DNA of 64,000 nucleotides from Pedobacter sp. ok626 (GCF_900100435.1 NZ_FNEX01000016.1:124001-188000), one strand, 5' to 3'. Positions 23,749 to 32,416 are shown, counted from the first letter of the stretch. Numbers and translations are program-made. The notes: generated by a model not told the origin, from the sequence alone.

Positions 23749-25170
23749 ATGAAACATATATATAAAGTTGTATGCATCTCTTTATTTGGTGCTGCCTTGA
23801 TGAGCAGCTGTAATAAATTTGATGACTCGATCAATATAGATCCAAATAGTCCAACTAAAGCCGGGACACAACTGATTGGTAATGCGGAGCTATTTCTGGC
23901 CAACATGAGCTCATCACCCTATGGTGTGCATTATCCTCAGTATCTTTCTAATACTTCTTTTACGGATAACACTCGATATGTAACCACCAATTTCAATTTC
24001 TATAGCTTGTATTATGAGCCTTTACAGAATTTGCAGGATTTGATTAATAATCCACAACTGAACGCGAATGAAGGCCCGATAGTTAATCAGATTGCTGTGG
24101 CCAAAATACTAAAAGCCTATTTTTTCTGGCATATTACAGACAGATGGGGCGATGTGCCTTTCACTCAGGCTTTGATGGGGAGAGCTAATTTAACACCGGC
24201 GTATGATAAACAATCGATAATTTACGATGGGATGTTTAAATTACTGGATGAAGCCAACGCCGCTTTTGTGCCTGGAAATATCAAAAATGATATTGTTTAT
24301 GGTGGTGATGTAACGAGATGGAAGAAATTAGGGAATACCATCCATTTGTTAATGGCCTTAAGGTTATCGAAGGTAGATGCAGCTAAAGGTAAAGCAGAAT
24401 TTCTAAAAGCTCAAGCCAACGGAATCATGACCGCTAATACAGATAATTTGGCTTATCCTCACCTTGCAAATAAGGATAATGAGAATTACTGGTATAACTC
24501 TTTCACCCAGCTAGGCCGAAATTGGTTTGCTGTGAGTAAGCCGATTGTAGATTATATGAAACCGCTTGATGACCCAAGATTGCCGGTTTATGCAAATAAA
24601 AATGGCGCAGGGAATTATGTTGGTTTGGATTATGGTCTTCCAGGTTCAGTAACCGTTGTAATTAACAACTTTTCACTTCTTGGTGATGCGATACGTCAAC
24701 AAAATTCGCCCGTATACTTGGTTACTTACGCTCAGGCGTTATTTGCGCTGGCAGAAGCAGCCAAAATTACCTGGATTGCGGGAGGAGATGCTGTTGCTAA
24801 AACTAATTATGATCGGGCTATTGAATATTCTATTCGTCAGTGGAATAAAGATGATATTTCTGGTTTACCATTGCTGATGTCGCATCCTGAGGTTCAGTAT
24901 GATCCTGTCGATGCTTTGAAGAAAATTGGTTATCAGCGTTGGGTTCACCTGTTTATGCATGGTTATGAGGGTTGGGCAGAGTGGAGAAGAACTGGATTTC
25001 CTTTATTGAGTCCTGCGCCTAACAATAATAATACCCCTATTCCAAGGAGAGAAGGGTATCCAACACAGGAACGTGCAAATAATACAGTTAATTATAACGC
25101 TGCAGTTGCCGCTTTGCCATATGGGGGAGCGGACGACCTGAATGCACGGGTATGGTGGGATAAGCCTTAA
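23749..25170 (+). CDS. SusD/RagB-family substrate-binding lipoprotein
   Basis: The protein has 473 residues with a lipoprotein signal (LMSSC, C21). It is a SusD-like helical (TPR-rich) outer-membrane binding protein: it has the INIDPNSPTKAG start and the AKILKAYFFWHITDRWGDVPFTQAL segment typical of the SusD_2 branch. With the SusC gene before it, it would capture substrate and form the lid of the channel. It ends the muropeptide operon; an inverted repeat with a short T-run follows. Confidence 0.9.
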   Translation: MKHIYKVVCISLFGAALMSSCNKFDDSINIDPNSPTKAGTQLIGNAELFLANMSSSPYGVHYPQYLSNTSFTDNTRYVTTNFNFYSLYYEPLQNLQDLINNPQLNANEGPIVNQIAVAKILKAYFFWHITDRWGDVPFTQALMGRANLTPAYDKQSIIYDGMFKLLDEANAAFVPGNIKNDIVYGGDVTRWKKLGNTIHLLMALRLSKVDAAKGKAEFLKAQANGIMTANTDNLAYPHLANKDNENYWYNSFTQLGRNWFAVSKPIVDYMKPLDDPRLPVYANKNGAGNYVGLDYGLPGSVTVVINNFSLLGDAIRQQNSPVYLVTYAQALFALAEAAKITWIAGGDAVAKTNYDRAIEYSIRQWNKDDISGLPLLMSHPEVQYDPVDALKKIGYQRWVHLFMHGYEGWAEWRRTGFPLLSPAPNNNNTPIPRREGYPTQERANNTVNYNAAVAALPYGGADDLNARVWWDKP

Positions 25171-25216
25171 CTGCAAGATTCTGCCAGCCAAAATAGGATT
25201 TTAATGCCGATTGCAC

Positions 25217-25271
25217 ATTCTCCAAATCTCAGCACTAACAATTATGGTGAAGGGGTTTGGAGAATATTTTT
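25217..25271 (+). terminator. Terminator-like hairpin after the SusD gene, overlapping a promoter
   Basis: ATTCTCCAAA (25217-25226) pairs perfectly with TTTGGAGAAT (25256-25265) across a 29-base loop and is followed by ATTTTT. The -33 TTTG of the next promoter lies inside the right arm. The long loop makes it less certain than other terminators here. Confidence 0.5.
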
Positions 25272-25286
25272 GTTGTGTTACATTTG
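25256..25286 (+). promoter_or_regulatory. Promoter of the membrane protein/lipoprotein pair
   Basis: TTTG at 25256-25259 and TACATTTG at 25279-25286 are 19 bp apart, a full match to the Bacteroidota consensus. Its location after position 25257 rules out a start codon there for the next gene and supports the ATG at 25338. Confidence 0.65.
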
Positions 25287-25337
25287 CTTTTTAATTGTCG
25301 TTTTGAGGATAAAGGCATCAGACAAGAGCATAACCGA

Positions 25338-25970
25338 ATGAGAGACTTAAATTATAAAGGAATTGTACTATTGCTGCTCTTTGTGTATTTCTTTATACTT
25401 ATGCTGCAAATCACTTTGAAGTATATTCCTTTAAGTAGCGACGTTGCGTTTCTCCAGATTAAGCAAACAGAAGTTGGCAACCTAAAATCTTATCTACCGA
25501 TATTCTATGTACACGTGTATAGTGCAATCTTTGTACTTCTTGCAGGTATTACTCAGTTTAATTCAAAAATACAGATCAGGTATAAAAAAGTTCATAAAGT
25601 TTCTGGCTATTTTTATGCTGGAGTGGTACTTTTATTTGCTGCCCCCTCGGGGATATTTATCGGATGTTTTGCCAATGGGGGAGTGATCGCTAAAGTGTCC
25701 TTTGTTTTACTGGGGGTATTATGGTTTTATTTTACTTTAAAAGCGATCATTCTAGTTCTGAAAGCTGATGTCATTAATCATAAAAAGTATATGTGGCGCA
25801 GTTTTGCTCTGGCTTGTTCTGCAATTACTTTAAGACTTTGGAAAGTGGTTCTAGTATATTTATTCCATCCGGCACCTATGGATGTATATCAAATTATTGC
25901 CTGGTTGGGTTGGATTCCTAACTTATTGATTGCCGAATGGCTTATTAAAAGAAAGATATGGAAAAAGTAA
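25338..25970 (+). CDS. DUF2306-like integral membrane protein
   Basis: About 210 residues and six membrane spans. The pattern is typical of DUF2306: a first helix, then FYVHVYSAIFVLLAGITQF, a basic loop ending in HKVSGYFYAGVV, and NHKKYMWRSFALACSAITLRLW. The start at 25338 is preferred over an upstream ATG at 25257 because the promoter overlaps the earlier one. Function is unknown. The histidines in the VHVYSA and HKVSG segments resemble those of heme- or quinone-linked membrane proteins, but this is only a resemblance. The lipoprotein gene after it overlaps by 13 bp. Confidence 0.72.
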   Translation: MRDLNYKGIVLLLLFVYFFILMLQITLKYIPLSSDVAFLQIKQTEVGNLKSYLPIFYVHVYSAIFVLLAGITQFNSKIQIRYKKVHKVSGYFYAGVVLLFAAPSGIFIGCFANGGVIAKVSFVLLGVLWFYFTLKAIILVLKADVINHKKYMWRSFALACSAITLRLWKVVLVYLFHPAPMDVYQIIAWLGWIPNLLIAEWLIKRKIWKK

Positions 25971-26839
25971 TAATGTTAAGTTGCGTAGTTCTCTTTTTGT
26001 TTTCTTGCAAGAATACAAAGAAGTCGGGAACTGAAGATGCCCAAAAGGCACAACAAGAGATTCATAAAGATCTGTATGGATCCTGGGTTGGTGATTTTAT
26101 TGTCGCCGGTAGTGATGAGTATGAAGGGGACATGAGTTCTGCCAATGATAAAATAAATATTATTATTAAAAGCATAACAAAAGATGAAGTGATTGGCCAA
26201 AGTATTCTCTCTGGAAATGTTAGACCCTTATCGGGGAAGATTTCTGCAAATGGGGATGAAATAAGTTTTGTTCTGGATGAACCGGGAACTGATAAATACG
26301 ATGGGCGATTTGAATTTAAACTTAAAGGCGATACCTTAATAGGCGTTTGGAATGCATATAAAACGGAACTGAAATGGCCCGAAAAATCATATAAATTATT
26401 AAGAAAAGCCTTTGTTTATAATCCAAACCTAATGCTGTCGGCAGATTATGGGTACGTAGACTGGTCTTCAGAAAAAGTTAAATCCCAACTTGATACATTA
26501 GAAGACGGTACTGTAGACACCACTTCAGTTAATTCGTTTTATAGAAGTGCCTCTGATAAGATCTTTAAAATAAATGCATCAAATACTGTACTTAAGGAAA
26601 ATGACTTGAAGAATTTAAGAAAACTTGACCTCCAGATTTTAAGAAATACAATTTTTGCCCGTCACGGTTTTACATTTAAAAAGCAAACTTATAAGGACTT
26701 TTTTAATCCGATAGACTGGTATGTGCCAATTTCGAGCAATGTTGATAAGGAATTAACGAATTTGGAAAGGCAAAACATAAAGCTTTTACTCCGTTTTGAA
26801 AAGTATGCTGAAGATAATTATGATACTTTCGGACGTTAA
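25958..26839 (+). CDS. Lipoprotein with a YARHG domain
   Basis: The protein has 293 residues. The lipoprotein signal ends at LFSC with C17 as the lipid site. Residues about 40-150 form a beta-rich domain (GSWVGDFIVAG ... FEFKLKGDTLIGVWNAY). The C-terminal part carries the YARHG motif (FARHG at 233-237) with the following aromatic-rich helix. YARHG domains occur in extracellular proteins and may bind cell wall or other surface material; the role is not settled. The gene start overlaps the DUF2306 gene, indicating coupled translation. Confidence 0.75.
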   Translation: MEKVIMLSCVVLFLFSCKNTKKSGTEDAQKAQQEIHKDLYGSWVGDFIVAGSDEYEGDMSSANDKINIIIKSITKDEVIGQSILSGNVRPLSGKISANGDEISFVLDEPGTDKYDGRFEFKLKGDTLIGVWNAYKTELKWPEKSYKLLRKAFVYNPNLMLSADYGYVDWSSEKVKSQLDTLEDGTVDTTSVNSFYRSASDKIFKINASNTVLKENDLKNLRKLDLQILRNTIFARHGFTFKKQTYKDFFNPIDWYVPISSNVDKELTNLERQNIKLLLRFEKYAEDNYDTFGR

Positions 26840-26875
26840 TGAAGCATTGAAAAAATTATTTATCATAATTGATAA

Positions 26876-26909
26876 TTAACAACCTCTTAACATCATGACC
26901 TTACTTTTG
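26876..26909 (+). promoter_or_regulatory. Third TTAAC pair and -7 box, pointing at a short RNA
   Basis: TTAAC at 26876-26880 and 26887-26891 are 11 bp apart. The -7 element TACTTTTG is at 26902-26909, exactly 10 bp after the second repeat. This is the same design as at 12210 and 15126. No reading frame lies downstream before the terminator. Confidence 0.5.
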
Positions 26910-26914
26910 TGACA

Positions 26915-26989
26915 TAAATATTTGGTTAGTATTTATAAAGTTTAGGTTTAGTTGATAACAAAAAGCCACGATGGATGTCGTGGCTTTTT
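26915..26989 (+). ncRNA. Putative small RNA under the phased TTAAC promoter
   Basis: About 75 bases lie between the expected start of transcription (roughly 6 bases after the -7 box) and a strong terminator (26961-26989). No coding frame is present. The RNA would be convergent with the olsF-like gene, whose stop lies 3 bp beyond the terminator. Its existence rests only on the promoter and terminator pattern. Confidence 0.4.
26961..26989. terminator. Bidirectional terminator at the end of the olsF-like gene
   Basis: AAAAGCCACGA and TCGTGGCTTTT form an 11-bp perfect stem with a short loop and T/A runs on both sides. It can end the olsF-like transcript and anything coming from the left. Confidence 0.9.
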
Positions 26990-26992
26990 GGT

Positions 26993-28744
26993 TTAAAAAT
27001 TCTTTCCAACTTTCTCTAGCATTTCCGGTGGGATATTCTGCATATCAACCACTAAAAAGCCATCCAGACAATCAGAAAACTTAGGATCTATATTGAAGCA
27101 AATGATTTTTGCATTCAGGTTCATATATTGTCTAAGTAGCACAGGAATCTTGATGTGTGAATTTTCAATGTCAGAAATCAAACTATCCAGATCTTTTAGG
27201 GATTCACTACTTTCTATAAGCAGATCTTTATCAATGGCGGATAGATCCGCTTTAAACTTGTTTTTCGGCTTTACATAATGTGCCAATTCGTAATCGAAAT
27301 GGTTTTTGGTGATGTAATCGACAATCAGCGATTTAGAGAACTTAGAAAAGTTATTGCTGATGCTTACCGGTCCAAACATATATCTGTACTGCGGATTATC
27401 TAATAAGTATTTTAAAATACCTTTCCATAATAAGAATAGGGGTAATGGTTTTTGCTGATACTCTTTTCTAATCCATGAGCGACCGAGCTCTATACCTTTT
27501 CTTAGCAAAGGATAAAATGGCTCTTTAATTTTAAACAACTCCGAAAGGTAAAAACCTCTACGGCCCATGGTGTTTAATATCTCATCCCCTTTGCCAATAC
27601 GGTAGGCGCCTACAATATTTTGTAGTTCCTTATCCCATATAAATAAGTGACTATAATAAATGTCGTAATTATCGAGGTCTATCTTTTTGTTTGTTCCTTC
27701 ACCAACCTCTCTAAAAGTAATTTCCCTTAGGCGGCCTATTTCTCTTAAAACATTTGGAATAGCTACTGTAGGAGCGATGTACACTTCATAGTTTTTTTCC
27801 TGCCATACCCTAAAGCCTTCCAGTTCCTCAATCTCCTGAACAATTAAGTTGCGGTCTGTTTCTTCGATAACAGGCTCCGGTTTTTTCTTAATCTTGAAAA
27901 GGTTAATTGGATTGAACATTTTTTTCTCTTCTTCCAATCCTGTACCTAATGCATAAGTGCGGGCGCGTAAAAAGTCGAGTAGTTTGTTGGTGTTGTTCCG
28001 GTAAGAGATGTCTTGGATGTTAATTGGTTTGCCTATCCTAACCTTTATTTTAAGTCCTTGTTTGTTTAAAAACTCGGATGGCAATTTAGCCGTTCTCAGC
28101 GTAGGATGGATAAAACTCAGGATGTTAAACAATACGCCATTGTTGCCATGGAAGTAAATAGGAACAACAGGTACTTTTGCCCTGGCGATTAATTTACCCA
28201 CAACAGGGTGCCATATACGGTCGGTAATTTCCTGTTTATCTAAGCTAAAGGTAGAAACCTCGCCAGCAGGGAAGATTCCAATAGGGGTTCCACTTTGCAA
28301 TAAGTCGAACGTTGCTTTTAATCCGCTTATGCTGGAGGTGTGCTGAACGTTTTCGAAAGGGTTTACTGCGACAAAGAATTCACTAAGGTTCGGGATTTTT
28401 TTAAGGATAAAATTAACCATCACCTTGGCCTCAGGCCTTACGGTACATAATAATTTAACGAGGGCCAGTCCTTCAATACCGCCGTAAGGATGATTGGCTA
28501 TGGCAATAAAACCGCCTGTTTTAGGTATGCTTTTAAGGTCATCTTCATCAAAATCGATGCTTACACCTATTGTTTCTAATATTTTGTCAACAAACTCGAG
28601 GCCGTTAAAGTGTTCATTTTGAGAAAAAACTTTGTTGATGTCATTTAGTTTCATCATCTCCATGAGTAAAGCTGCTAAACCCGGTACACCTAACTTATCT
28701 ATCTTAGTGGCCTTTGCAAACTCTTTAGTAGTTATAATCTTCAT
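26993..28744 (-). CDS. Bifunctional acyltransferase (OlsF/GlsF-like aminolipid synthase)
   Basis: The protein has 583 residues with two fused domains. The N-terminal half is a PlsC-like acyltransferase: NHPYGGIEG at 84-92 is the active-site motif, with FPAGEVS at 159-164 and VPVVPIYFHG at 191-200. The C-terminal half (about 315-520) is a GNAT-like N-acyltransferase: LREITFREVGEG, YDIYYSHLFIWD, GAYRIGKG. This order is that of OlsF, which makes ornithine lipids by N- then O-acylation; related enzymes make glycine or serine lipids. Bacteroidota commonly make such phosphorus-free lipids. The amino acid used cannot be read from sequence. Confidence 0.82.
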   Translation of the reverse strand: MKIITTKEFAKATKIDKLGVPGLAALLMEMMKLNDINKVFSQNEHFNGLEFVDKILETIGVSIDFDEDDLKSIPKTGGFIAIANHPYGGIEGLALVKLLCTVRPEAKVMVNFILKKIPNLSEFFVAVNPFENVQHTSSISGLKATFDLLQSGTPIGIFPAGEVSTFSLDKQEITDRIWHPVVGKLIARAKVPVVPIYFHGNNGVLFNILSFIHPTLRTAKLPSEFLNKQGLKIKVRIGKPINIQDISYRNNTNKLLDFLRARTYALGTGLEEEKKMFNPINLFKIKKKPEPVIEETDRNLIVQEIEELEGFRVWQEKNYEVYIAPTVAIPNVLREIGRLREITFREVGEGTNKKIDLDNYDIYYSHLFIWDKELQNIVGAYRIGKGDEILNTMGRRGFYLSELFKIKEPFYPLLRKGIELGRSWIRKEYQQKPLPLFLLWKGILKYLLDNPQYRYMFGPVSISNNFSKFSKSLIVDYITKNHFDYELAHYVKPKNKFKADLSAIDKDLLIESSESLKDLDSLISDIENSHIKIPVLLRQYMNLNAKIICFNIDPKFSDCLDGFLVVDMQNIPPEMLEKVGKNF

Positions 28745-28776
28745 TTAATTTGGATTAATGAATTGTAAAGCAAGTT

Positions 28777-28784
28777 CAAAAATA
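28777..28784 (-). promoter_or_regulatory. Candidate -7 element for the olsF-like gene
   Basis: On the minus strand the site reads TATTTTTG. Only one degenerate TAAC-like unit (GTAAC on the minus strand, 28806-28810) falls near the expected phase, so control by the same regulator as at 12210 is not shown. Confidence 0.3.
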
Positions 28785-28989
28785 AGATTTATATTTTTAA
28801 AGCGCGTTACGAGCTAGAAATATAAGCAATTTACTATTGGTATAATCGTGTTTAAAATGGTGTGTTATACACACGTTTGAGGGGGTGTGAACTTATTCCA
28901 GTATGCAAATTCATAAAAAGATAACAATTTAATAAATGTGATTGACTATGGACTGTGGTTAGTATTGACGAACTTGATTAAATTAGCTG

Positions 28990-29895
28990 ATGAAGAAATG
29001 GTTAGCGGTTTATTTTGGATTTACCAGGCGGGAATTTAATGGAGTAATGGCACTTATAGTCTTGATGGTGCTAATCATGAGCTTTCCTTATCTATACGGT
29101 TTAATAAAAGAGGAGGAGCATGTAACAGAGGCCGAGCTGCAAGCCGTTTTAGCATTGGCCTTGTTAGAAAAGCAAAGCCTGAGCCATACAAAGGAGTATC
29201 GTTTTGAACGGCCTACAGTTAAAAGGAAAGTCAGCTTATTTCCTTTTGATCCAAATACTATCGGGGTAGAGGAATGGAAAAAACTAGGGCTATCAGAAAA
29301 ACAAGCGGGGGCCATTTTAAAGTACAAGGCAAAAGGTGGTCAATTTAGAAAGAAGGAAGACTTGCGCAAAATGTACACGATAAGCGAACAAATGTATCAA
29401 CGGTTGGAGCCTTATATCAGGATTGTGGATGATTTGGAAAGCAATCTAGCACTTAAGACGAAGACCTATACTAAGGAAGTATATAAAAAGGCTTTGCCAG
29501 TTTTAATTGAAGTTAATGGCGCTGATACAATAGCACTTGATCAAATAAAGGGAATTGGGATGACTTTTGCCAACCGCATCGTTAAATATAGAGAGCGTTT
29601 AGGGGGCTTTTATAAGAAGGAGCAATTGAGGGAAGTATTTGGCCTGGATTCGGTAAAGTACGAGGAGATTAAAGATCAGGTTATTGTGGATGTGACTAAA
29701 CTAAAAAGGATAAATGTGAATACTGCAGAATTAGCCGATTTTAAAAATCACCCTTATATTAGGTACAAGCAGGTAAATGCACTGATACAATATAGAAAAC
29801 AGCATGGAAATTATAGTAATATTGCAGACTTAAATAAAGTAGCTATTTTAAATCAGGAAACAATTAACCGTTTGGCTGCTTATCTTGAATTTTAA
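28990..29895 (+). CDS. Membrane-anchored helix-hairpin-helix protein (ComEA-like)
   Basis: The protein has 301 residues with one N-terminal membrane helix (about 18-37). At least three helix-hairpin-helix segments follow: near 85-145 (FDPNTIGVEEWKKLGL), 185-235 (LDQIKGIGMTFANRIVKYRE) and 240-300 (INVNTAELADFKNHPYI). Such proteins bind DNA without sequence specificity; ComEA does so in natural uptake. Three repeats and Bacteroidota context make the exact role uncertain. The apt gene starts 2 bp after its stop. Confidence 0.85.
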   Translation: MKKWLAVYFGFTRREFNGVMALIVLMVLIMSFPYLYGLIKEEEHVTEAELQAVLALALLEKQSLSHTKEYRFERPTVKRKVSLFPFDPNTIGVEEWKKLGLSEKQAGAILKYKAKGGQFRKKEDLRKMYTISEQMYQRLEPYIRIVDDLESNLALKTKTYTKEVYKKALPVLIEVNGADTIALDQIKGIGMTFANRIVKYRERLGGFYKKEQLREVFGLDSVKYEEIKDQVIVDVTKLKRINVNTAELADFKNHPYIRYKQVNALIQYRKQHGNYSNIADLNKVAILNQETINRLAAYLEF

Positions 29896-29897
29896 TC

Positions 29898-30425
29898 ATG
29901 ATTGAATCAAAAATAAAATCAACTGTACGTGATGTAAATGATTTTCCTAAGGCTGGAATTGTTTTTAAAGACATCACTCCCATATTAAAAGATCCTCAAC
30001 TGTGTATGGAGATTACCAAAGCATTGGCCGAACAGCTTAAAGATCTTGGAATAGATGTAGTAGCCGGTATTGAAAGTAGAGGTTTTCTATTTGGACCAGT
30101 GTTGGCACAGCTTTTAAATGTTCCTTTTGTGCCGATCAGGAAAGCTGGCAAGCTACCTTATAAAACAGTGCAGCAGTCGTACGAATTGGAATACGGAACG
30201 GCAACGATAGAGCTGCATGAAGATGCATTGGTTACCGGGCAAAAAGTATTGATACATGATGATTTGTTAGCCACCGGGGGGACGGTTGTTGCAGCATCTA
30301 AATTGGTTATGCAATTGGGGGCTGAGGTTGCAGGTTATTCTTTCATTATCGCCCTGGATTTCTTAAACGGAAGAGTCAGACTAGCGCCTTATAGCAAGGA
30401 GATTTTCTCGCTTGCATCCTATTAA
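29898..30425 (+). CDS. apt: Adenine phosphoribosyltransferase
   Basis: The protein has 175 residues. It begins MIESKIKSTVRDVNDFPKAG, contains VAGIESRGFLFG (55-66) and the PRPP-binding loop VLIHDDLLATGGTV (117-130). It joins adenine and PRPP to make AMP in purine salvage. It closely follows the helix-hairpin-helix gene, which suggests co-transcription. Confidence 0.96.
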   Translation: MIESKIKSTVRDVNDFPKAGIVFKDITPILKDPQLCMEITKALAEQLKDLGIDVVAGIESRGFLFGPVLAQLLNVPFVPIRKAGKLPYKTVQQSYELEYGTATIELHEDALVTGQKVLIHDDLLATGGTVVAASKLVMQLGAEVAGYSFIIALDFLNGRVRLAPYSKEIFSLASY

Positions 30426-30642
30426 AATATTGCTGATTTATTGTTTTTTGTAGCTTCTTGTTCCGGAATGCAAGATTTTTGAAAAAAAAATATAATAAAA
30501 CTTTTGTCCTTATTTATTTGTCTAAAATGATAGGGTAAGGTTAATGAACTAAATACCATTTCGTTCTATCTTTAGGCGAATTTTTAACTGGTGATGCTGT
30601 TGTTTTATTTGTTTATCATTGCTCAAATTCAAACAATAAAAT

Positions 30643-31815
30643 ATGTTAGAAACGATGGATAATTCTGTGGGATACAACTTTAGTATCTCAGAAAATCAGG
30701 AGATGATCAGGAGCATGGTAAAAGATTTTGCCGAGAAGAATATCAGACCAAAATTAATGGAATGGGACGAGGCACAACATTTCCCTGTCGAAGTTTTTAA
30801 GCAATTGGGCGAACTGGGCTTGATGGGCGTATTGGTTCCTGAAACTTATGGTGGATCAGGTTTTGGCTATCAGGAATATGTAGATGTAATTGTAGAAGTT
30901 GCAAAAGTTTGTGGTTCTATTGGTTTATCGGTTGCAGCACATAATTCTTTATGTACCGGACATATTCTGGCCTTCGGAAATGAGGAGCAAAAACAGAAAT
31001 GGTTACCTAAGCTAGCCAGTGCCGAATGGATCGGTGCATGGGGTTTAACTGAAGCCAATACTGGATCGGATGCTTTGCGGATGATGACGACAGCGACATT
31101 GGATGGTGATGAGTATGTTATCAACGGAGCAAAAAACTGGATTACACACGGTAAAAGTGGTGATGTTGCGGTAGTGATGGTACGTACTGGTGAAAAAGGA
31201 GAAGCCAAAGGTATTTCTGCGATCGTAGTTGAACGTGGTACGCCAGGTTTTTCGGCCGGTAAAAAAGAAAATAAACTAGGCATGAGAGCCTCGGAAACGA
31301 CAGAGATGATTTTTGACAATTGCCGTGTTCCTAAAGAAAATCTTTTAGGAAATGTGGGAGAAGGATTTAAACAGGCCATGAAGGTATTGGACGGTGGAAG
31401 GATCTCTATTGCAGCCTTGGCTCTTGGTATCGCTAAGGGTGCTTATGAGGCAGCTGTTGCTTATTCTAAAGAACGTCATCAGTTTGGCCAGCCAATCGCT
31501 AGTTTTCAGGGGATAAGTTTTAAACTTGCGGATATGGCTACGGAGATTGAGGCTGCCGATTTGTTGATCAGACAGGCTGCTGATTTAAAAAATCGCGGTT
31601 TACCTATGACCAAGGAGTCGGCTATGGCCAAATACTTTGCATCAGAAGTTTGTGTAAGATGCGCTACTGAGGCGGTACAGATTTTTGGAGGCTATGGCTA
31701 CACCAAAGATTTTCCGGTTGAGAAGTTCTATCGCGACAGCAAATTGTGTACAATAGGAGAGGGGACCTCCGAAATTCAAAAAATAGTTATCGCACGTGAA
31801 GTGTTGAAGGACTAA
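30643..31815 (+). CDS. Acyl-CoA dehydrogenase
   Basis: The protein has 390 residues. It shows the family hallmarks: WGLTEANTGSD (flavin/substrate contact), the C-terminal IFGGYGYTKDFPVEKFYRDSK, and the catalytic glutamate E373 in IGEGTSEIQ. It takes electrons from acyl-CoA to FAD, making the trans-2-enoyl-CoA in beta-oxidation or branched-chain amino acid breakdown. Length is standard. ATG at 30655 (MDNSVGYNF) is another possible start. The chain length preferred is not visible. Confidence 0.93.
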   Translation: MLETMDNSVGYNFSISENQEMIRSMVKDFAEKNIRPKLMEWDEAQHFPVEVFKQLGELGLMGVLVPETYGGSGFGYQEYVDVIVEVAKVCGSIGLSVAAHNSLCTGHILAFGNEEQKQKWLPKLASAEWIGAWGLTEANTGSDALRMMTTATLDGDEYVINGAKNWITHGKSGDVAVVMVRTGEKGEAKGISAIVVERGTPGFSAGKKENKLGMRASETTEMIFDNCRVPKENLLGNVGEGFKQAMKVLDGGRISIAALALGIAKGAYEAAVAYSKERHQFGQPIASFQGISFKLADMATEIEAADLLIRQAADLKNRGLPMTKESAMAKYFASEVCVRCATEAVQIFGGYGYTKDFPVEKFYRDSKLCTIGEGTSEIQKIVIAREVLKD

Positions 31816-31860
31816 TGATCTCCATTTAAAAGACTATTCTAACCAAATATAAAACTGGTA

Positions 31861-31895
31861 AATCCGGCCCATCGAAAGATAGCCGGATTTATTTA
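31861..31895. terminator. Hairpin between convergent genes
   Basis: AATCCGGC and GCCGGATT (31861-31868 and 31882-31889) form an 8-bp stem followed by TTATTTATTT. It is a likely terminator of the acyl-CoA dehydrogenase gene; the T-run is broken. Confidence 0.6.
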
Positions 31896-32264
31896 TTTTA
31901 TGGAGATGATTTTATCCACTACAAATGGGCTATAGCCTCTCCATGGTAAACGATTTACATATTCCTTATAGTGCAGTTCGAAGGTTTTTCCGCTATTTAG
32001 CATCATTTTCTCTGCAATAGCATTGTCTGTTACCGAAAACTCAAACTCATTCGATTGTATAGCTCCAGGCTGTCCAGTGCGGAACCCTGTTTGGATGAGT
32101 TTGCCCTCGTATGTTTTAAAGATGTATCCTTTTTTCACTACATAATTAAGTTGTCCGGCTTTAACACCTTCTCCAAATACAAAATAGTAGCTGTAGTAAA
32201 AGAAGCCACCAAGGCCAATGATTACGACAGCAAGGATAATGTAGATTGTTTTTTTAGATTTCAT
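31893..32264 (-). CDS. Small membrane-anchored protein of unknown function
   Basis: The protein has 123 residues. A single N-terminal membrane helix (about 5-29) precedes a soluble domain (GQLNYVVKKGYIFKTYEGKL ... FELHYKEYVNRLPWRGYSPF). The sequence has the look of a conserved Bacteroidota hypothetical, but I cannot name a domain. It is a single gene between the acyl-CoA dehydrogenase gene and rpsU. Confidence 0.7.
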   Translation of the reverse strand: MKSKKTIYIILAVVIIGLGGFFYYSYYFVFGEGVKAGQLNYVVKKGYIFKTYEGKLIQTGFRTGQPGAIQSNEFEFSVTDNAIAEKMMLNSGKTFELHYKEYVNRLPWRGYSPFVVDKIISIK

Positions 32265-32350
32265 AGATATGATTATTGGTGATTAAAGGTAATTAAATAA
32301 CAGGTTAGGTTTGAGTACTGATTTATTAATAATTAAATATAATATATTGT

Positions 32351-32380
32351 TTTGATTATCAAATGAAAGCTCTATCTTTG
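32351..32380 (+). promoter_or_regulatory. Promoter for rpsU
   Basis: TTTG at 32351-32354 and TATCTTTG at 32373-32380 are 18 bp apart, matching the Bacteroidota consensus. The rpsU start lies 37 bp downstream. Confidence 0.75.
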
Positions 32381-32416
32381 CAGTCCTAAAAACAACGAGA
32401 GGAGGTATTTTACGTT

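Noticed and set aside
25257..25337. An N-terminal extension of the DUF2306-like protein starting at 25257
   Set aside because: A full promoter (25256-25286) overlaps this start, and the added residues do not fit the family. The ATG at 25338 is preferred.
30870..31379. A 169-codon open frame on the minus strand inside the acyl-CoA dehydrogenase gene
   Set aside because: It is a shadow of a well-supported gene, with a composition rich in Ser, Pro and Thr and no recognisable motif.
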